Shown in pieces: positions 25,505 through 35,811 of a stretch of DNA of 64,000 nucleotides. Made by a program: the position numbers and the translations under genes. The number at the start of each line of letters is the position of its first letter. Within the stretch, counting starts at the first letter, position 1. Origin of the DNA: Taxillus chinensis. Lineage: Eukaryota > Streptophyta > Magnoliopsida > Santalales > Loranthaceae. The stretch spans positions 25,087,783-25,151,782 of the forward strand of contig CM042090.1 of NCBI GenBank assembly GCA_023512835.1. The letters are read 5' to 3'. Below the pieces are notes generated by a model. It was given only the letters and a program-made list of their open reading frames with translations. It ran no database searches and was not told the DNA's origin.

Positions 25505-26741
25505 GGTTGAAGTAGGGGTGATACCCGCCCTAGCGGGGGCGGGGTCTATCTGTTACCGCACCCCGCCCCCGCCTAGGCGGGTAGTGAAATTTCAAAACCG
25601 TACCCTGCCCCATGTATAGGCGGGGCGGGGTACCCCGTCTTATAGCGGGGTTAGCGGGGAAGGCTCCATCCGCCCGCACCCCGCTACCGCCTCTTATTAA
25701 TCTCTTTAGAGGCTCCCCGAAACAGCTAAGAAAGTGCAAAAAAAAGGGCTCTTGTCAAAATCCCAAACAGATGTAAACATGCCATTTATCATAGTTGATG
25801 CCTGGGGCACCAAGCATTTTAATATAACAAGGCCACCCCGGATCGCATGCTAATAGTGATCTCGCACATAATTTTTCAACATCTTTAATATTTTGCAGGC
25901 TGCCAAATACAAAATGACATTAAAGTCTGTGCTCATTATATCATTGTGATTCATAAGATCATTGCAAATGTTGAGCCACGTTGATGTGGACTAATGTTTG
26001 TTATCGTAATAGCATGCCTTGTTTGCAAACTAAAAGTTGAAACCAGCCATTTAGGGGGAAAAGTAGCAATCAATAGTTGAAATACAGGTGCAAGTAAAAT
26101 TAGATATAGGGACCTTTGACCTCTATTGTGTTTTTGGAGAGGTAAGTGTTTTCCTCCCCCTAACGCTGAACTAAATAGTTACCACCTTCCGCACTTAAAC
26201 TGGATTTGGATTTGGGTCTATTCTAATAAATATTTTCTTCAAAACTGCAGGTCCTTGATTTAGCAAAGCCCTTTGTGCCTGTAAAGAAGTTAAATATAGC
26301 TTTGATATTAGCCCCAGATCTACCTATGTTTGCTGTTGGTGATGAGAAAAGGTTTATGCAAATACTCTTAATTCCAGCTGGAGGGTAGAGGAGAAGAGGA
26401 CAGGTCAAATTCCAGACGACAGTGACGTCGATCGACTCCATCTGCAAGTTTAGCGACACAAAGGAAAGGGGAAAGACCGAAGACGTGAGATATGAGTGAT
26501 ATGAGATTATGAGCGAGTTAGGGTTAAGTCTCAATATATATTGATATGGCGGGGGCGGGGGTATTGCCGGAGCGGGGTGACTGATATACCGCCCCCGCCC
26601 CCGACATCTGCCACATATACGGGCGGGGTAAGCTCCGTCTGTGAGAGCCGGACGGAGTAACCCGTGCCCGCTGTGCGGGACGGGACGGAAACCATATGGG
26701 GCAGCGGGTGCGGATACCCGCTGCCCACCCCTAGGTTGAAG
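25505..26741. mobile_element. hAT-type nonautonomous element carrying host-gene sequence
   Basis: TAGGGGTG at 25513-25520 and CACCCCTA at 26726-26733 are inverted ends, flanked by a perfect 8-bp target duplication GGTTGAAG (25505-25512 and 26734-26741). Eight-base duplications and TAGGGGTG ends are typical of hAT transposons. Both subterminal zones (25525-25720 and 26550-26715) are GC-rich with GCGGGG/CCCCGC words. The middle holds two ethylene-receptor exons and no transposase, so the element must have relied on an enzyme encoded elsewhere. Confidence 0.85.
26088..26371 (+). pseudogene. Captured ethylene-receptor (ETR/ERS-type) histidine-kinase fragment, two exons and intron
   Basis: Exon piece 26088-26141 reads VQVKLDIGTFDLYCVFGE, then a GTAAGT donor; an acceptor CTGCAG ends at 26250. 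Exon piece 26251-26371 or so continues in the same phase with VLDLAKPFVPVKKL, ILAPDLPMFAVGDEKRFMQ and ILL. In ETR1/ERS1-type receptors this is the junction between the His-phosphoacceptor helices and the start of the ATPase domain (LNLIKP, then APDLP, then VGDEKRLMQ). The fragment covers only some 58 residues. It lacks the membrane ethylene-binding domain, the active-site His and the N/G boxes, so it cannot act as a receptor. The retained intron points to capture from DNA, not RNA. It lies inside the hAT element 25513-26733. Confidence 0.8.
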
Positions 26742-28406
26742 TGTACTTTTCACTTGTTTGGTAGGCACGAAAAATGTACAATGACAATAGAAAATCTATG
26801 CCTACAATATTTTCGGATATTTTATTATTACTTGTATAAGGATAGAATTTGCTGACAAAAATTGAAGTCAAATGTATGTTTCAAAAATATATTTCTGTTT
26901 TTTTGCCACTGTACGGGCTACCCATATCGCCATTAGTTTGTATTTCTACATATATTTTAGACAAAGATATAAATGGAATTTAACATAATTATATTTCTTT
27001 TTCACTTTTTCTATTATCATTAAATTATGAAATATATGTTTTTTCATACATTTTTCATATCTTTTCTACCACTAACTACCCCTGTGGGGAAAAATTTTCT
27101 GCCTATTTTCTTTTTACTTTTTTTTCTTTTACGCTTTTTCTATACAACTTTTTTTCACACGTTTATATCTTATCAAACCAAGGGTAAAGAAAATATAAAA
27201 TCAAAACAATTAAAATTAAAACACTGAAATATTTGAATTTTATAAGACATAGGCCGACTACACACCTAACAATCAAATATTGTTAATGTGTCGTTAAACT
27301 ATAATACCTTTACAAGAACAGGGGAAACAAATTCGAAAGAATGTCACTATCAATTCTAATTCCAGTATTTAAATGTAATTAAGTGGAGGAAGATCAAATC
27401 AACCAACATTGACTTGTTGGAATAGTTATGGGTAGGCTTGACTCTTTTATGTTTTTCAAACTCTAAATTTAAATATTTAAAATTTTTATTTTAAATTAAA
27501 ATTTATTATTTAATAATCAAAATACTAACGCAAACAGAAAATTGAGAAGAGTTTTACTAGCGTAAAACACCAGAGATAATTCGTCCAGAAATTCACTAAC
27601 AATAATTAATAATAATAAATTGTGTCTCACTCTTAAAAGAAGGGCTTTATATAAGCATTAAAAGACCTAAATATCCTCAAACGAAAAATAAAATAATAAT
27701 AATAAGAAGAAGAAGAAATATAATTAAATAACACTCCAATGAATTAATTAAATAAAAAACAAAGTAAATAAAAGAAATTAAGTTTTCTTTAGTGTGCCCC
27801 GTTTTAAAAGTTTCCAATTTATCTCTTTTTCAAATTGTATGTCCAACTATTCTACGTCAAATACAAATAAGTTAAAACTAAAATAACTGTATTAAAAGCT
27901 GAAATATTACTATTACTATTTAATTATTCTCATTGTCTCAATAAATTTGTCCAATTTAAATTTATTGTAGATATATTTAATATATTATTGAACTAATTTT
28001 ATATATTTTACTGATTATATTGGGGGGGCGGAGGCAGAACCGATTCATTCCGGTTGGGTTCAGTGATGTGTTCAGGTGGAAATTTGGGGCGCGATCATGG
28101 AATATTTAATGAAGTGGTGTGGTTCCAAAGCCTCCAAAAGTACCCCGCGCATCCGCATTGAATATTTAATGTAGTGGTCGGCCTCATGGATTGTGATGCT
28201 TTAATAATAGCTCTTGCACTGTTTCGGTCTTTTGTCATTTCTGCTGAAATTAAAGAACAGTCAGCTGGATCCAGGGGATCATGGATGTGGACTATACTTT
28301 TCTTTGATATTTATTTTTTTTAGAATGTTTCTATTAAGGAAATAGATTAACATTTTATTTCTTGCATATATAAGATCCTAATTTCCTAATACATATGCTC
28401 GACGAG
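26742..28406. other. AT-rich intergenic
   Basis: No gene recognised. A (AAT)/(AAG) run lies near 27690-27720. GAATATTTAATG(A/T)AGTGGT occurs twice near 28099 and 28159. Confidence 0.5.
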
Positions 28407-28795
28407 TAGGGTTGCAAATAAGCCTGTAAATGAGCCGATACACTCGACAGCTCGCTCGATACTCGCTCGACTAAATTCGACTCGAGCTCGAGTTCGATAC
28501 TGTATAAGCTTGACTCGTTACTGTACAAGCTCGACTCGGTTATTGTACAAGCTCAGCTCGACTCGGCTCGGTTACTGTACAAGCTCGACTCGGCTCGAAT
28601 CGTTTACAAATTTATCGAACATTTACTTTTAAATAAGCGATACACTTGACAGCTCGCTCGATACTCGTTTGACTAAGCTCGAATCGAGCTCGAGTTCGAC
28701 ACTGTACAAGTTCGGCTCGGTTACTGTACAAGCTCGGCTCGAACTCAGCCAAACTCGCTCGCTCGGCTCATTTATAGGCCTAGTTTGCAAATGAG
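28407..28795. mobile_element. hAT-like MITE with CTCGACTCGG internal repeats
   Basis: The left end reads TTGCAAATAAGCCTGTAAAT, then GAGCC. The right end reverse complement reads TTTGCAAACTAGGCCTATAAA, then TGAGCC. Between them lie many short repeats built from ACTGTACAAGCTCGACTCGG and GAGCTCGAGTTCGA. This composition is common in plant nonautonomous hAT-like elements. Exact ends and target duplication are unclear. Confidence 0.55.
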
Positions 28796-29628
28796 GGTAT
28801 TGAACCGAAAAGTAAGGCGTTTAAATGTTTTTATTATTATACTAGAGGATAGCTTCACAAAATGTGTGTGCATTGGTAGGGTGTAGGGTGTGGTCAGAAG
28901 ACTAAATCATAAATTGATCTATTATTCATGAGTGATTAATTTTTCTACTTTTCAACTGATCATGCTAACTTCAATAGTTGACAAGTTTGTTAAATTTTTG
29001 TGAGTGTCAATTAGAGGATATGATGGGTTGAGCATGTGCCAGCTGCCATTTATCGGTTTATAATTAAATGACATATGTTAGAAAAATTAAACGTACATAG
29101 CATAAAATAATTATAATTAAAAATAGATTATTCATTGGGAATTTACAATTACACATCTCTTCTTTGAAAATCTACAAATGAAATGATAAATTAATAAACA
29201 AAAAAAACATAGTATATTACTTTAGGTGCCATTAACCATATATAGACTAACAGTCCACATAAAGTTGGACTTGAATTTATGCCTTGTTTTATGTATTTTA
29301 AATTTAATGAATGGGGTGCAATGAATCAGGTTAGTGCGGATTTATGGGTAACATGTAGGTTTGAATATTCTTACCTATCAACTAACCTAACCCACCATAA
29401 AATTAAAAAAAAATTGATTCTTTCATTTATAAAAAAATTATTCGGATAGTATAGTAGGTTGAATGGGGATGCACATCCTATCACAAAAGGATTTGATTGA
29501 GTAGGTTCCTATTGCTTGCATTACTATAGTTATATATTGAATTAACTTAAACTTAATTTCTTATTTGAGTTTGTTCAATGAGCAAATAATATGTTTACTT
29601 GGTAACGTCTAAGATGATGAATTGGCCA
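28796..29628. other. AT-rich intergenic
   Basis: Nothing recognisable between the MITE and the large retroelement. Confidence 0.45.
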
Positions 29629-29815
29629 TCTTACTTAAATAATAATAATAATAAAATAATAATAATGTTATTGTTAACAATAGTTAGAAATGATATTTTA
29701 GATATTATCACGATAAAAATAAGCACCCAATATAGTCATTCAAATAACATGTGACTAATAAGTAGTCGTTAGAATAGTAACTAGCCGTTATGAATAGTAT
29801 CCGTTTGGACTTCCA

Positions 29816-29822
29816 TAAATAG
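29816..29822 (+). promoter_or_regulatory. TATA-like box before the 94-codon LTR reading frame
   Basis: CATAAATAGG lies about 65 bases before the ATG at 29885, a spacing that would allow a short leader. The same motif is in the 3' LTR near 36045. Promoter function is inference. Confidence 0.35.
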
Positions 29823-29884
29823 GTATGAGCATGAGATTTTATTTATAAGAGAGTATAGAAGTAAGAAGAAGAATAATAAGAGTT

Positions 29885-30169
29885 ATGGCATCAAGTTCTC
29901 AAGTACTGCCATCCGAGAATAGTGTACGCGATGAAGATCGGCGAGCAATACGACTTGAAGTTACAAAGCTATGCTTTGCTATAGATGAGCTAAATGCTCG
30001 TGTCCAATGGCTGCAATATAATGCAACGAGACACAGGGAGAAGTTTGAGGTTATTCGTGCGACAACCACGACAATGTTAGCCGAAGGGTTGTGCAGCTCT
30101 CTCTGCCAAGCACAACACGTCTTACGCACCTACGCTAATATAATTCAAGAAATTTTACGAAGGCCATAG
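29885..30169 (+). CDS. 94-residue LTR-borne protein of unknown function, intact copy
   Basis: The frame starts MASSSQVLPSENSVRDEDRR and ends EILRRP. It is rich in charged residues and probably helical (RRAIRLEVTKLCFAIDELNA), with no signal peptide or membrane segment. I do not recognise the family. It lies in the U3 part of the 5' LTR, upstream of the strong TATA box at 31009. Two more copies exist: one in the 3' LTR, broken by indels, and one diverged copy at 35437-35728. Conservation of the start, the RDEDRR block and the coding-phase homology between diverged copies suggest it once encoded a real protein. It could be a relic of gag or another captured sequence. Confidence 0.45.
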   Translation: MASSSQVLPSENSVRDEDRRAIRLEVTKLCFAIDELNARVQWLQYNATRHREKFEVIRATTTTMLAEGLCSSLCQAQHVLRTYANIIQEILRRP

Positions 30170-31008
30170 AATATGATATTAATGTTTATATTTAAGTTTA
30201 TAATATTTTATGCTATAATGTTATCTTACTTTATTGTTTAGTGATTATGCAATTATATTATTTTATCCGCGTAAATATTAAATACGTTATAAAAATAATA
30301 ATAAAATAATTTCTTATATGTCATAAAAATTTTAGATACTTTATATTATGTCATTTAGTTTCTTAAACCAAATTACTATGGGTAAGTAAGTATTACAAGC
30401 CTTAACTTTACCAAAAGTATAAAACATAGGTAAGGCCCAAAAATTTGAATGAGGTAGATTCTGGAGGTCCCATTCAAAAATTCATAACTTGAGTTATATA
30501 GATCCAATTGACATGAAACCAAAGCCCATTTGTTCCTTTATCACTTAGCTAAAACGTGTAAAAATTTCAGAATTTAATATGAAGCCAATCAATTCCAGAA
30601 GTTAAAATACTACACATAGGTTCAGTGTGAACGGGTAAACATTTTAGTATGACTTTAAAATTCAATAACTTTTGTTATACACATGTGAAAATTATAAAAT
30701 TGGTACCTATTTGTAGATATTTGAGTTACTAATGCAATACAATTGGCCATTTGTCAAAAACTACAAAATTAAAAACGTTATAATTGAATTAGTAGGGAGT
30801 ACACCAATGTGGACTTTTGATGCCAAAGGAACCTTCTAGGTTGAAAAGTCTTAAAACATTTTTTTAATGGTAGGAGAAGATACCCACGTTTTAAGGGAGG
30901 ATAATAGGAATAAAATAAAGTATTTTATATATTTTACATAATTTAATTTGATGCCAAAGTCAAATTCATACACTACTTTCACACTACACACCTACCACCA
31001 TCCTTGCC

Positions 31009-31016
31009 TATATAAG
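31009..31016 (+). promoter_or_regulatory. LTR TATA box
   Basis: TATATAAG is followed about 25-30 bases later by a C/A-rich stretch suited to a transcription start. This would place the U3/R border near 31040 and leave an unusually long R-U5 of about 1.85 kb. An identical box lies in the 3' LTR near 37240. Confidence 0.6.
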
Positions 31017-31172
31017 GAGTGTCTTGCCTCTCCTCTTAAGCACAAATCCCTCAAGCCACACCACGAAATTTCCCTCTCAAAACACTCCCTTAAGCCCTCT
31101 TAACATCCCAAATACTCTACTCAAATCCTCTTTTGCTTTTGGTACTTACCAAGCGTCGAAGTTCTACGAAAG

Positions 31173-31466
31173 GTAATACTTAAGATTTTTGAAATTTTTA
31201 AGTCGCTTCTTATTTATTATGTAGATCTATATGGTTGGTTTTACCACCTCATATATACTATATTCATGGTTGGTTTTACCACCTTACATATGTTATTTAT
31301 ATGATTAGTTGTACCACCTCGTATATACATACATGGTTGGCCTTGCCACCTCATATACATACCTGTGTAATTATTTTAAATTATAGTATTTTATCATAGC
31401 GTTGTCATTCTATAATTCAAGTGAAAAGATGAGAATATTAACTTATGTTTTTATTTTTATTTTAAG
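31173..31466 (+). other. Candidate 5' leader intron within the LTR
   Basis: Donor AAAG|GTAATA and acceptor TTTTAAG|G bracket a stretch that includes four 33-45 bp repeats. Removal would bring the leader to within 41 bases of the ATG at 31507. A second candidate intron, 31842-31976, follows the stop codon. Both are inferred from splice motifs only. Confidence 0.35.
31228..31365 (+). repeat. Tandem repeat, four copies, in the LTR
   Basis: Copies of ATGGTTGGTTTTACCACCT followed by CATATATA-like spacers begin near 31229, 31266, 31300 and 31333, with growing divergence. The same array is present in the 3' LTR near 37459-37596. Confidence 0.75.
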
Positions 31467-31506
31467 GTTCTAGATATCGGAAGATTGTAAGGAACGACTT
31501 CCAAAA

Positions 31507-31821
31507 ATGAATTCCCCCGACAATCGTCCTTCTTCTTCTGCAGCCCCAATTGTTAATGCCTCAACCTCACAGCTATCCCCATCCTTATCTCCTCCTGATC
31601 TTCCCTTTAGACCCGTGTCTAATATCCCCTCATGGTTAAGGTGGAAGACACGTAGGAAAAATAAGCTTATCGCACGTCTTTTCCGTTCACCCAATACAAG
31701 AAGTAAATCTTATTCAAAAACTCTCAAGGCATATAACCTAGTTAGTGCACAACTCAAGGCTTATGATGCATGGGATCGAAATAGGATATGGAACAGCAAT
31801 AGAAGTGGGAACCCAAATTAA
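31507..31821 (+). CDS. 104-residue LTR-borne basic protein of unknown function, intact copy
   Basis: The frame opens MNSPDNRPSSSAAPIVNAS with a Ser/Pro-rich N-terminal half. It is followed by a strongly basic segment (WLRWKTRRKNKLIARLFRSP) and ends NRSGNPN. There is no membrane segment. The basic patch could bind nucleic acid or act as a nuclear signal, which is inference only. The ATG follows the candidate leader intron by 41 bases. The 3' LTR copy carries a one-base deletion in the Ser-rich part, so only this copy stays open. Family not recognised. Confidence 0.4.
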   Translation: MNSPDNRPSSSAAPIVNASTSQLSPSLSPPDLPFRPVSNIPSWLRWKTRRKNKLIARLFRSPNTRSKSYSKTLKAYNLVSAQLKAYDAWDRNRIWNSNRSGNPN

Positions 31822-31872
31822 TATTCAACCCTACAAGCACGGTATGCCTATTAAAAGATATAAGTTAAAGTA

Positions 31873-31908
<36 letters not shown>

Positions 31909-32891
31909 AGATATGTGTGATATTGAACTTTTCAAGCATTAATGCTAATTTAGTATTTTGATATTTTTTTTTTAAGGTTTAGAACGCGGAGAACGACAAG
32001 CGGATAGTAAGGGTTTTTCTTTTCCTTTTCTCTCTTTTCTCTTCCTCTTTAACTTGTTTTATTTGAAATTATTATTGTAAGAGTTTTATGTTTCTTATTC
32101 TTCTATTTTCAATTTATTGTTGAAAACATTAGTTTCGTTTTAATCTCTTAATGATCTTTTTAATTGATTGGGGTAGATAACCATTTTGATAATCGTGGTT
32201 ATCCTTGTTAGCCTTGAATGTTTTATTGAAATTCCATGCTATGTTTCATGTTATGTATGACCTCTTATGTTTGGACAAAGTAAGTTTATGATGGGTGGTT
32301 CCAGGAAAGACCTCCAATGCATTGGGTAAAGAACATCACTGGAGAGTGTCAATCCAATTTGATAATATGTTATGTTATGATTCGGTATCTAGGTGGTTAA
32401 CCTAGGTCATGATGTTATGATACGATGTCTAAACATAATCTTCCATGTTATGATTTCCTTGTGAAATGTTGATCATGTATGCAAATGTTATATGGTATTT
32501 CCTATGTTCGATATCTTCATGATTTTCCTTACCCGCTTATTTTACCCTTCCTGGGCTATTTGAGCTCACCCTTTTTATGATTTCTTTTCCAACCCCAGGA
32601 AATTAAGGGATGGAGAAACTAGGATAAGGAGTCGAGAAGTGCTTGGAAATAAAGTTGTGTGAAATTTTAAAGATTTATTAAGTTGTTTGCTCGTGTGCTT
32701 TGTTATGTAATAATGGGTTATGGACACTTAGTCTCTAAACCCCTAAACCTTAAAGATCTTGGATTGAAATTTGTAATAATGAATGGTTTGTTTGACTAAT
32801 TAAGTAATAGTTTGAAATTGATATAAAATATGTATATTTAATTTCCGCTAACGCACCTGATTTGGAGGTTTCAAATTTGGGGCGTTACGGT

Positions 32892-32902
32892 TGGTATCGA
32901 GC
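32892..32902 (+). other. Primer-binding site (tRNA-Met type)
   Basis: TGGTATCGAGC sits two bases after the 5' LTR end. It matches the usual plant tRNA-iMet site TGGTATCAGAGC except for one missing base. It marks where reverse transcription would be primed. Confidence 0.75.
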
Positions 32903-33706
32903 GATGGTTTAGTATAGATTAGAGACTGAGTCTTAGAAATATAAAGTACGATACATAAGTGGAGGGTCTTAGAATGATAATTTCGAAGAACGTATAAAGA
33001 CGCCGCAAGAAATTAAAGGCAATAAAACTTTAAGTGAATGCATATGATTATTGTTAGAAAATGTTATTTATTGATGGACTAACGTGCATTTTGTGAAGCG
33101 ATACAGGTAAATTTAAGGCAAGACACTCTTGTGAAAGGTACGTCACTTGGCATGCTATAAAATAATAGTAGTGTATATCGCACACAAACACACAACTTAT
33201 TTTATTTCATAAGGAAATATTACATAACGAAAATTACACCAACATTGCGATAATATAAAACAGGATAGATTGTCATCAGGAACGGTATGAAAATTGGACT
33301 AAACACTTCGTCCATGAAAAATAAAAACGTTACAACAATAACAAGAACGGTAAACAAAATCTTGACGAGAGGAAACATTTTTGTTGAGAAGGGAAGGAGT
33401 GGTTGTTTCGCCGGATTCGAAGCTTGTCGTAGGAGCTGCGAGTTCGCCGGAGGAGATAGCAATCAATAACCAGTTCGTGCAGTGTTAGCCGGCAAGGAAA
33501 TCAAACCGTCAACGGTGAACGCCCATCATCCGACAAGTCTTCAACATCCATATGGATTAACGGAAGTTGGTGATACGAGTTGAAGTCCGGCGACGGCTAG
33601 CTAGTATAGCACGAGATGGTGAGGGACGATGAGGGTTGAAGTGGAACCGAAGCAAACCTATAATGGAGAACATGTGGTGAGGAATAAAGGTGGGAACGTG
33701 TGGTTG

Positions 33707-33737
<31 letters not shown>

Positions 33738-34394
33738 GAAAGCAAACCTATAACTAATGTGTAGTGGGAAGTTTATACATATTTACATATAGGCATGTTA
33801 AATTCGGTATGTAATTAGGCTCGAACCAGCTCAGATAACAAGCAGGCCTCGGAACCGAACCAAGACGTTCAGAATATTCAAACAAGGTGACACCATTAGG
33901 CCACCTCCCAAGCAGTATACAAGTAAGTAGCTCGATTTAACGTAAGGACTATAATGCTCGGTTAGAGAAGCAAATAAATGATGACCCCTTAATTTAAATT
34001 ATGAAATATCACTATTATCACATGTTATGTTTAACTTATGTTACCATTTTAAGTTTAAGTAACCCTTATATTTTTTTTATATACCACGGTTATTTTATTT
34101 TTGATATATATTCCTTTCTTTAATGCCCAAGTAAATACCTATCATCTTGTTCCATGCTTTAAGTTAAGAATCCTAACTTCAATATTGCGGCACGCTGAAG
34201 CTACATAGGTATAGATTTACTACACGTTAACGCTATATCATGCATGCCTTATACCGCACGCCAAAGGCACTCACCCATGCTCTTGCTATATGTAGAAGTT
34301 AATGCACCTATGCTTCTAAGACACGGTCAAGTTATCTTTTAGCTTGCTTTTTCTTACACGCTAAGTTTACCAACCCCAACGAATAACACTATAA
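32903..34394 (+). other. Interior of the LARD-like element, no gag or pol
   Basis: No capsid zinc knuckle, protease, reverse transcriptase or integrase motif is visible in any frame. An 80-codon minus-strand frame at 33220-33462 has one strong hydrophobic stretch (FPLVKILFTVLVIVVTFLFF) and may be another fragment, but it is not recognised. Confidence 0.55.
33651..33753 (+). mobile_element. Short A-tailed insertion with 13-bp flanking repeats
   Basis: AGCAAACCTATAA occurs at 33651-33663 and 33741-33753. Between the copies lie 43 unique bases, then a run of 27 A, then GAGGGAA. This looks like a strongly 5'-truncated LINE-type or SINE-type insertion with its target duplication. A simple local duplication is the alternative. 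Confidence 0.45.
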
Positions 34395-34396
34395 AT
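34388..34396 (+). promoter_or_regulatory. TATA-like box upstream of the LOG copy
   Basis: ACTATAAATG lies about 68 bases before the ATG at 34458, a plausible core-promoter spacing. Function is inferred. Confidence 0.3.
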
Positions 34397-34457
34397 GGAA
34401 GTATGCGCCATTTCCATAGTTCTAGATCTAGACAACAATTTCTCTTTAGTTGAAAAA

Positions 34458-35064
34458 ATGGATTCCTACTATAAACTACCACGAAACTCAAGGTTCCAAC
34501 GAGTTGGTGTTCTTGGAGGAAAAACCATTGGGAAGAAAGAGTATTATAAGATCGCAACCATAGAACTCGGTGAGGAACTTGTCTCTAAAGGGTTGGACGT
34601 TGTCCTGCAATTGCGAAATTATTGGACTTCCGGAGCTTTTGTCTCAAGTCGTTCGCTCGACAGGAGGACATATATCTACACATTCAGAGCATGGAAACGT
34701 GATCTCCGAACTCCATCAACGAAAGGAAGAAGTCGCTAGACTCTCTGATTGCTTCATTATACTTCCTGGAGACCTTGGAGCTATGGAGGAATTCATGGAA
34801 ATCGTCAGCTGGGCTCAACTAGGTATCCATGATAAACCCATAGGCTTACTTAATATAGGTGGATTTTTTGACCCCTTTATAGCCCAAATCGATACCGCCA
34901 TCGAAGAAGGTTTCATTAAACCATCGCAAAAGAAGATCATCATCGTAGCGGCGGCCAAGGATTTACTAAGGAAAATGGAGGCATATAAGCCAACACGTGA
35001 AGGTGCTATTTCAAAGGACCTTTGGGAAGCTGAAGCTGGATCATCGAATCTAGACAACATCTAG
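34458..35064 (+). pseudogene. LOG-like: Captured LONELY GUY (LOG) cytokinin-activating enzyme, intronless and frameshifted
   Basis: LOG enzymes release active cytokinin bases from their ribotides in the cytosol. The copy starts MDSYYKLPRNSRFQRVGVLG, aligning with the SRFKRVCVFCGSS start of plant LOGs, and runs through KIATIELGEELVSKGLDVV. At about 34610-34620 the frame shifts by one and the glycine loop (GGGS in relatives) is lost. The other frame continues IGLPELLSQVV, LHQRKEEVA (34710 on), WAQLGIHDKP, IGLLN and AIEEGFI to a stop at 35064. The signature PGGxGTxEE has become PGDLGAMEE (34765-34791), and some 15 residues before HQRK are missing. Plant LOG genes have several introns and this copy has none, so it came through RNA. 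It lies in sense orientation between the primer-binding site and the polypurine tract. Activity is unlikely. Confidence 0.85.
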
Positions 35065-35378
35065 AAAACCGCTTAGCTCTATCATAATTTGAAATCTGTA
35101 TGGTGTATTTTATTTTGTTTTAAATAAATGATGCTTTTAACCTATGTCATCGTATAACCCTAGAATTTTTAAGAGTGATATCATAAATATAATAAATGGA
35201 AAGTAATAATATTGGTGATAATGTCTAGGACACGTTTTATAATGTGAAACCGCAAATCTTAGTCAGTGATTGGTATGATTTTGATTGATGATAGAACAAG
35301 CCTATTTTGACATTTGAGAACCTATATCGATTATAATATCATTATCATTATTGAAGTAGCCGTACTCTAAGCAAGTGC

Positions 35379-35389
35379 TATATATAAAA
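35379..35389 (+). promoter_or_regulatory. TATA-like box before the third copy of the small LTR frame
   Basis: TATATATAAAA lies about 50 bases before the ATG at 35437, mirroring the layout before the 29885 frame. Confidence 0.3.
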
Positions 35390-35436
35390 TATAAACAGAA
35401 GGAGAAGATAATCTTTATAGGAAGCAGGTCAACGAT

Positions 35437-35728
35437 ATGGCATCATCCAACTCTCATGTGTATATACTCGAATCTAGCACCACGCGAGATGAAGATCGAC
35501 GAAGGGTGCGGGCTGAGATTACAAGACTACTCTTTACCTGGTAGATGAACCGACGACCCGTAATCATTGGCTACTATTAGAGCAAACAAGGATGAGGGAA
35601 AAGGCTAATCTCATCCGTGCGACCACATCGGCAATGTTAGGAGAAGGACAATGTGGCTCTGTGCAAAGCTCGCTTAACCCTCAGGGTTTATGCGAGATAC
35701 AATTCGTGAAATATTGAATAGGCCGTAG
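35437..35728 (+). pseudogene. Diverged internal copy of the 94-residue LTR-borne protein
   Basis: It starts MASSNSHVYILESSTTRDED and keeps the DEDRR block, then is interrupted by several stops and frameshifts. Base-level similarity to 29885-30169 continues to the end (GGCCGTAG against GGCCATAG). It is much more diverged than the two LTR copies are from each other, so it is an older duplicate or came from a related element. Confidence 0.6.
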
Positions 35729-35811
35729 AAAGTAATTATAATTTTCTCCTTGGGACCATGAGCTTTTGTGATAGCGAAGGTACGAAATAATTTCGAGGAC
35801 GAAATTTCTTT

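Larger units (their letters stand above)
29629..32889 (+). repeat. 5' LTR of the LARD-like element (5' end truncated)
   Basis: Matches 35858-39117 almost base for base. Compared with the 3' LTR it lacks the first 33 bases (TGTAAGACCC...), and its last base is G where the 3' LTR has A (TTACG against TTACA). It contains two small reading frames, TATA-like boxes and two candidate introns, each listed separately. Confidence 0.88.
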
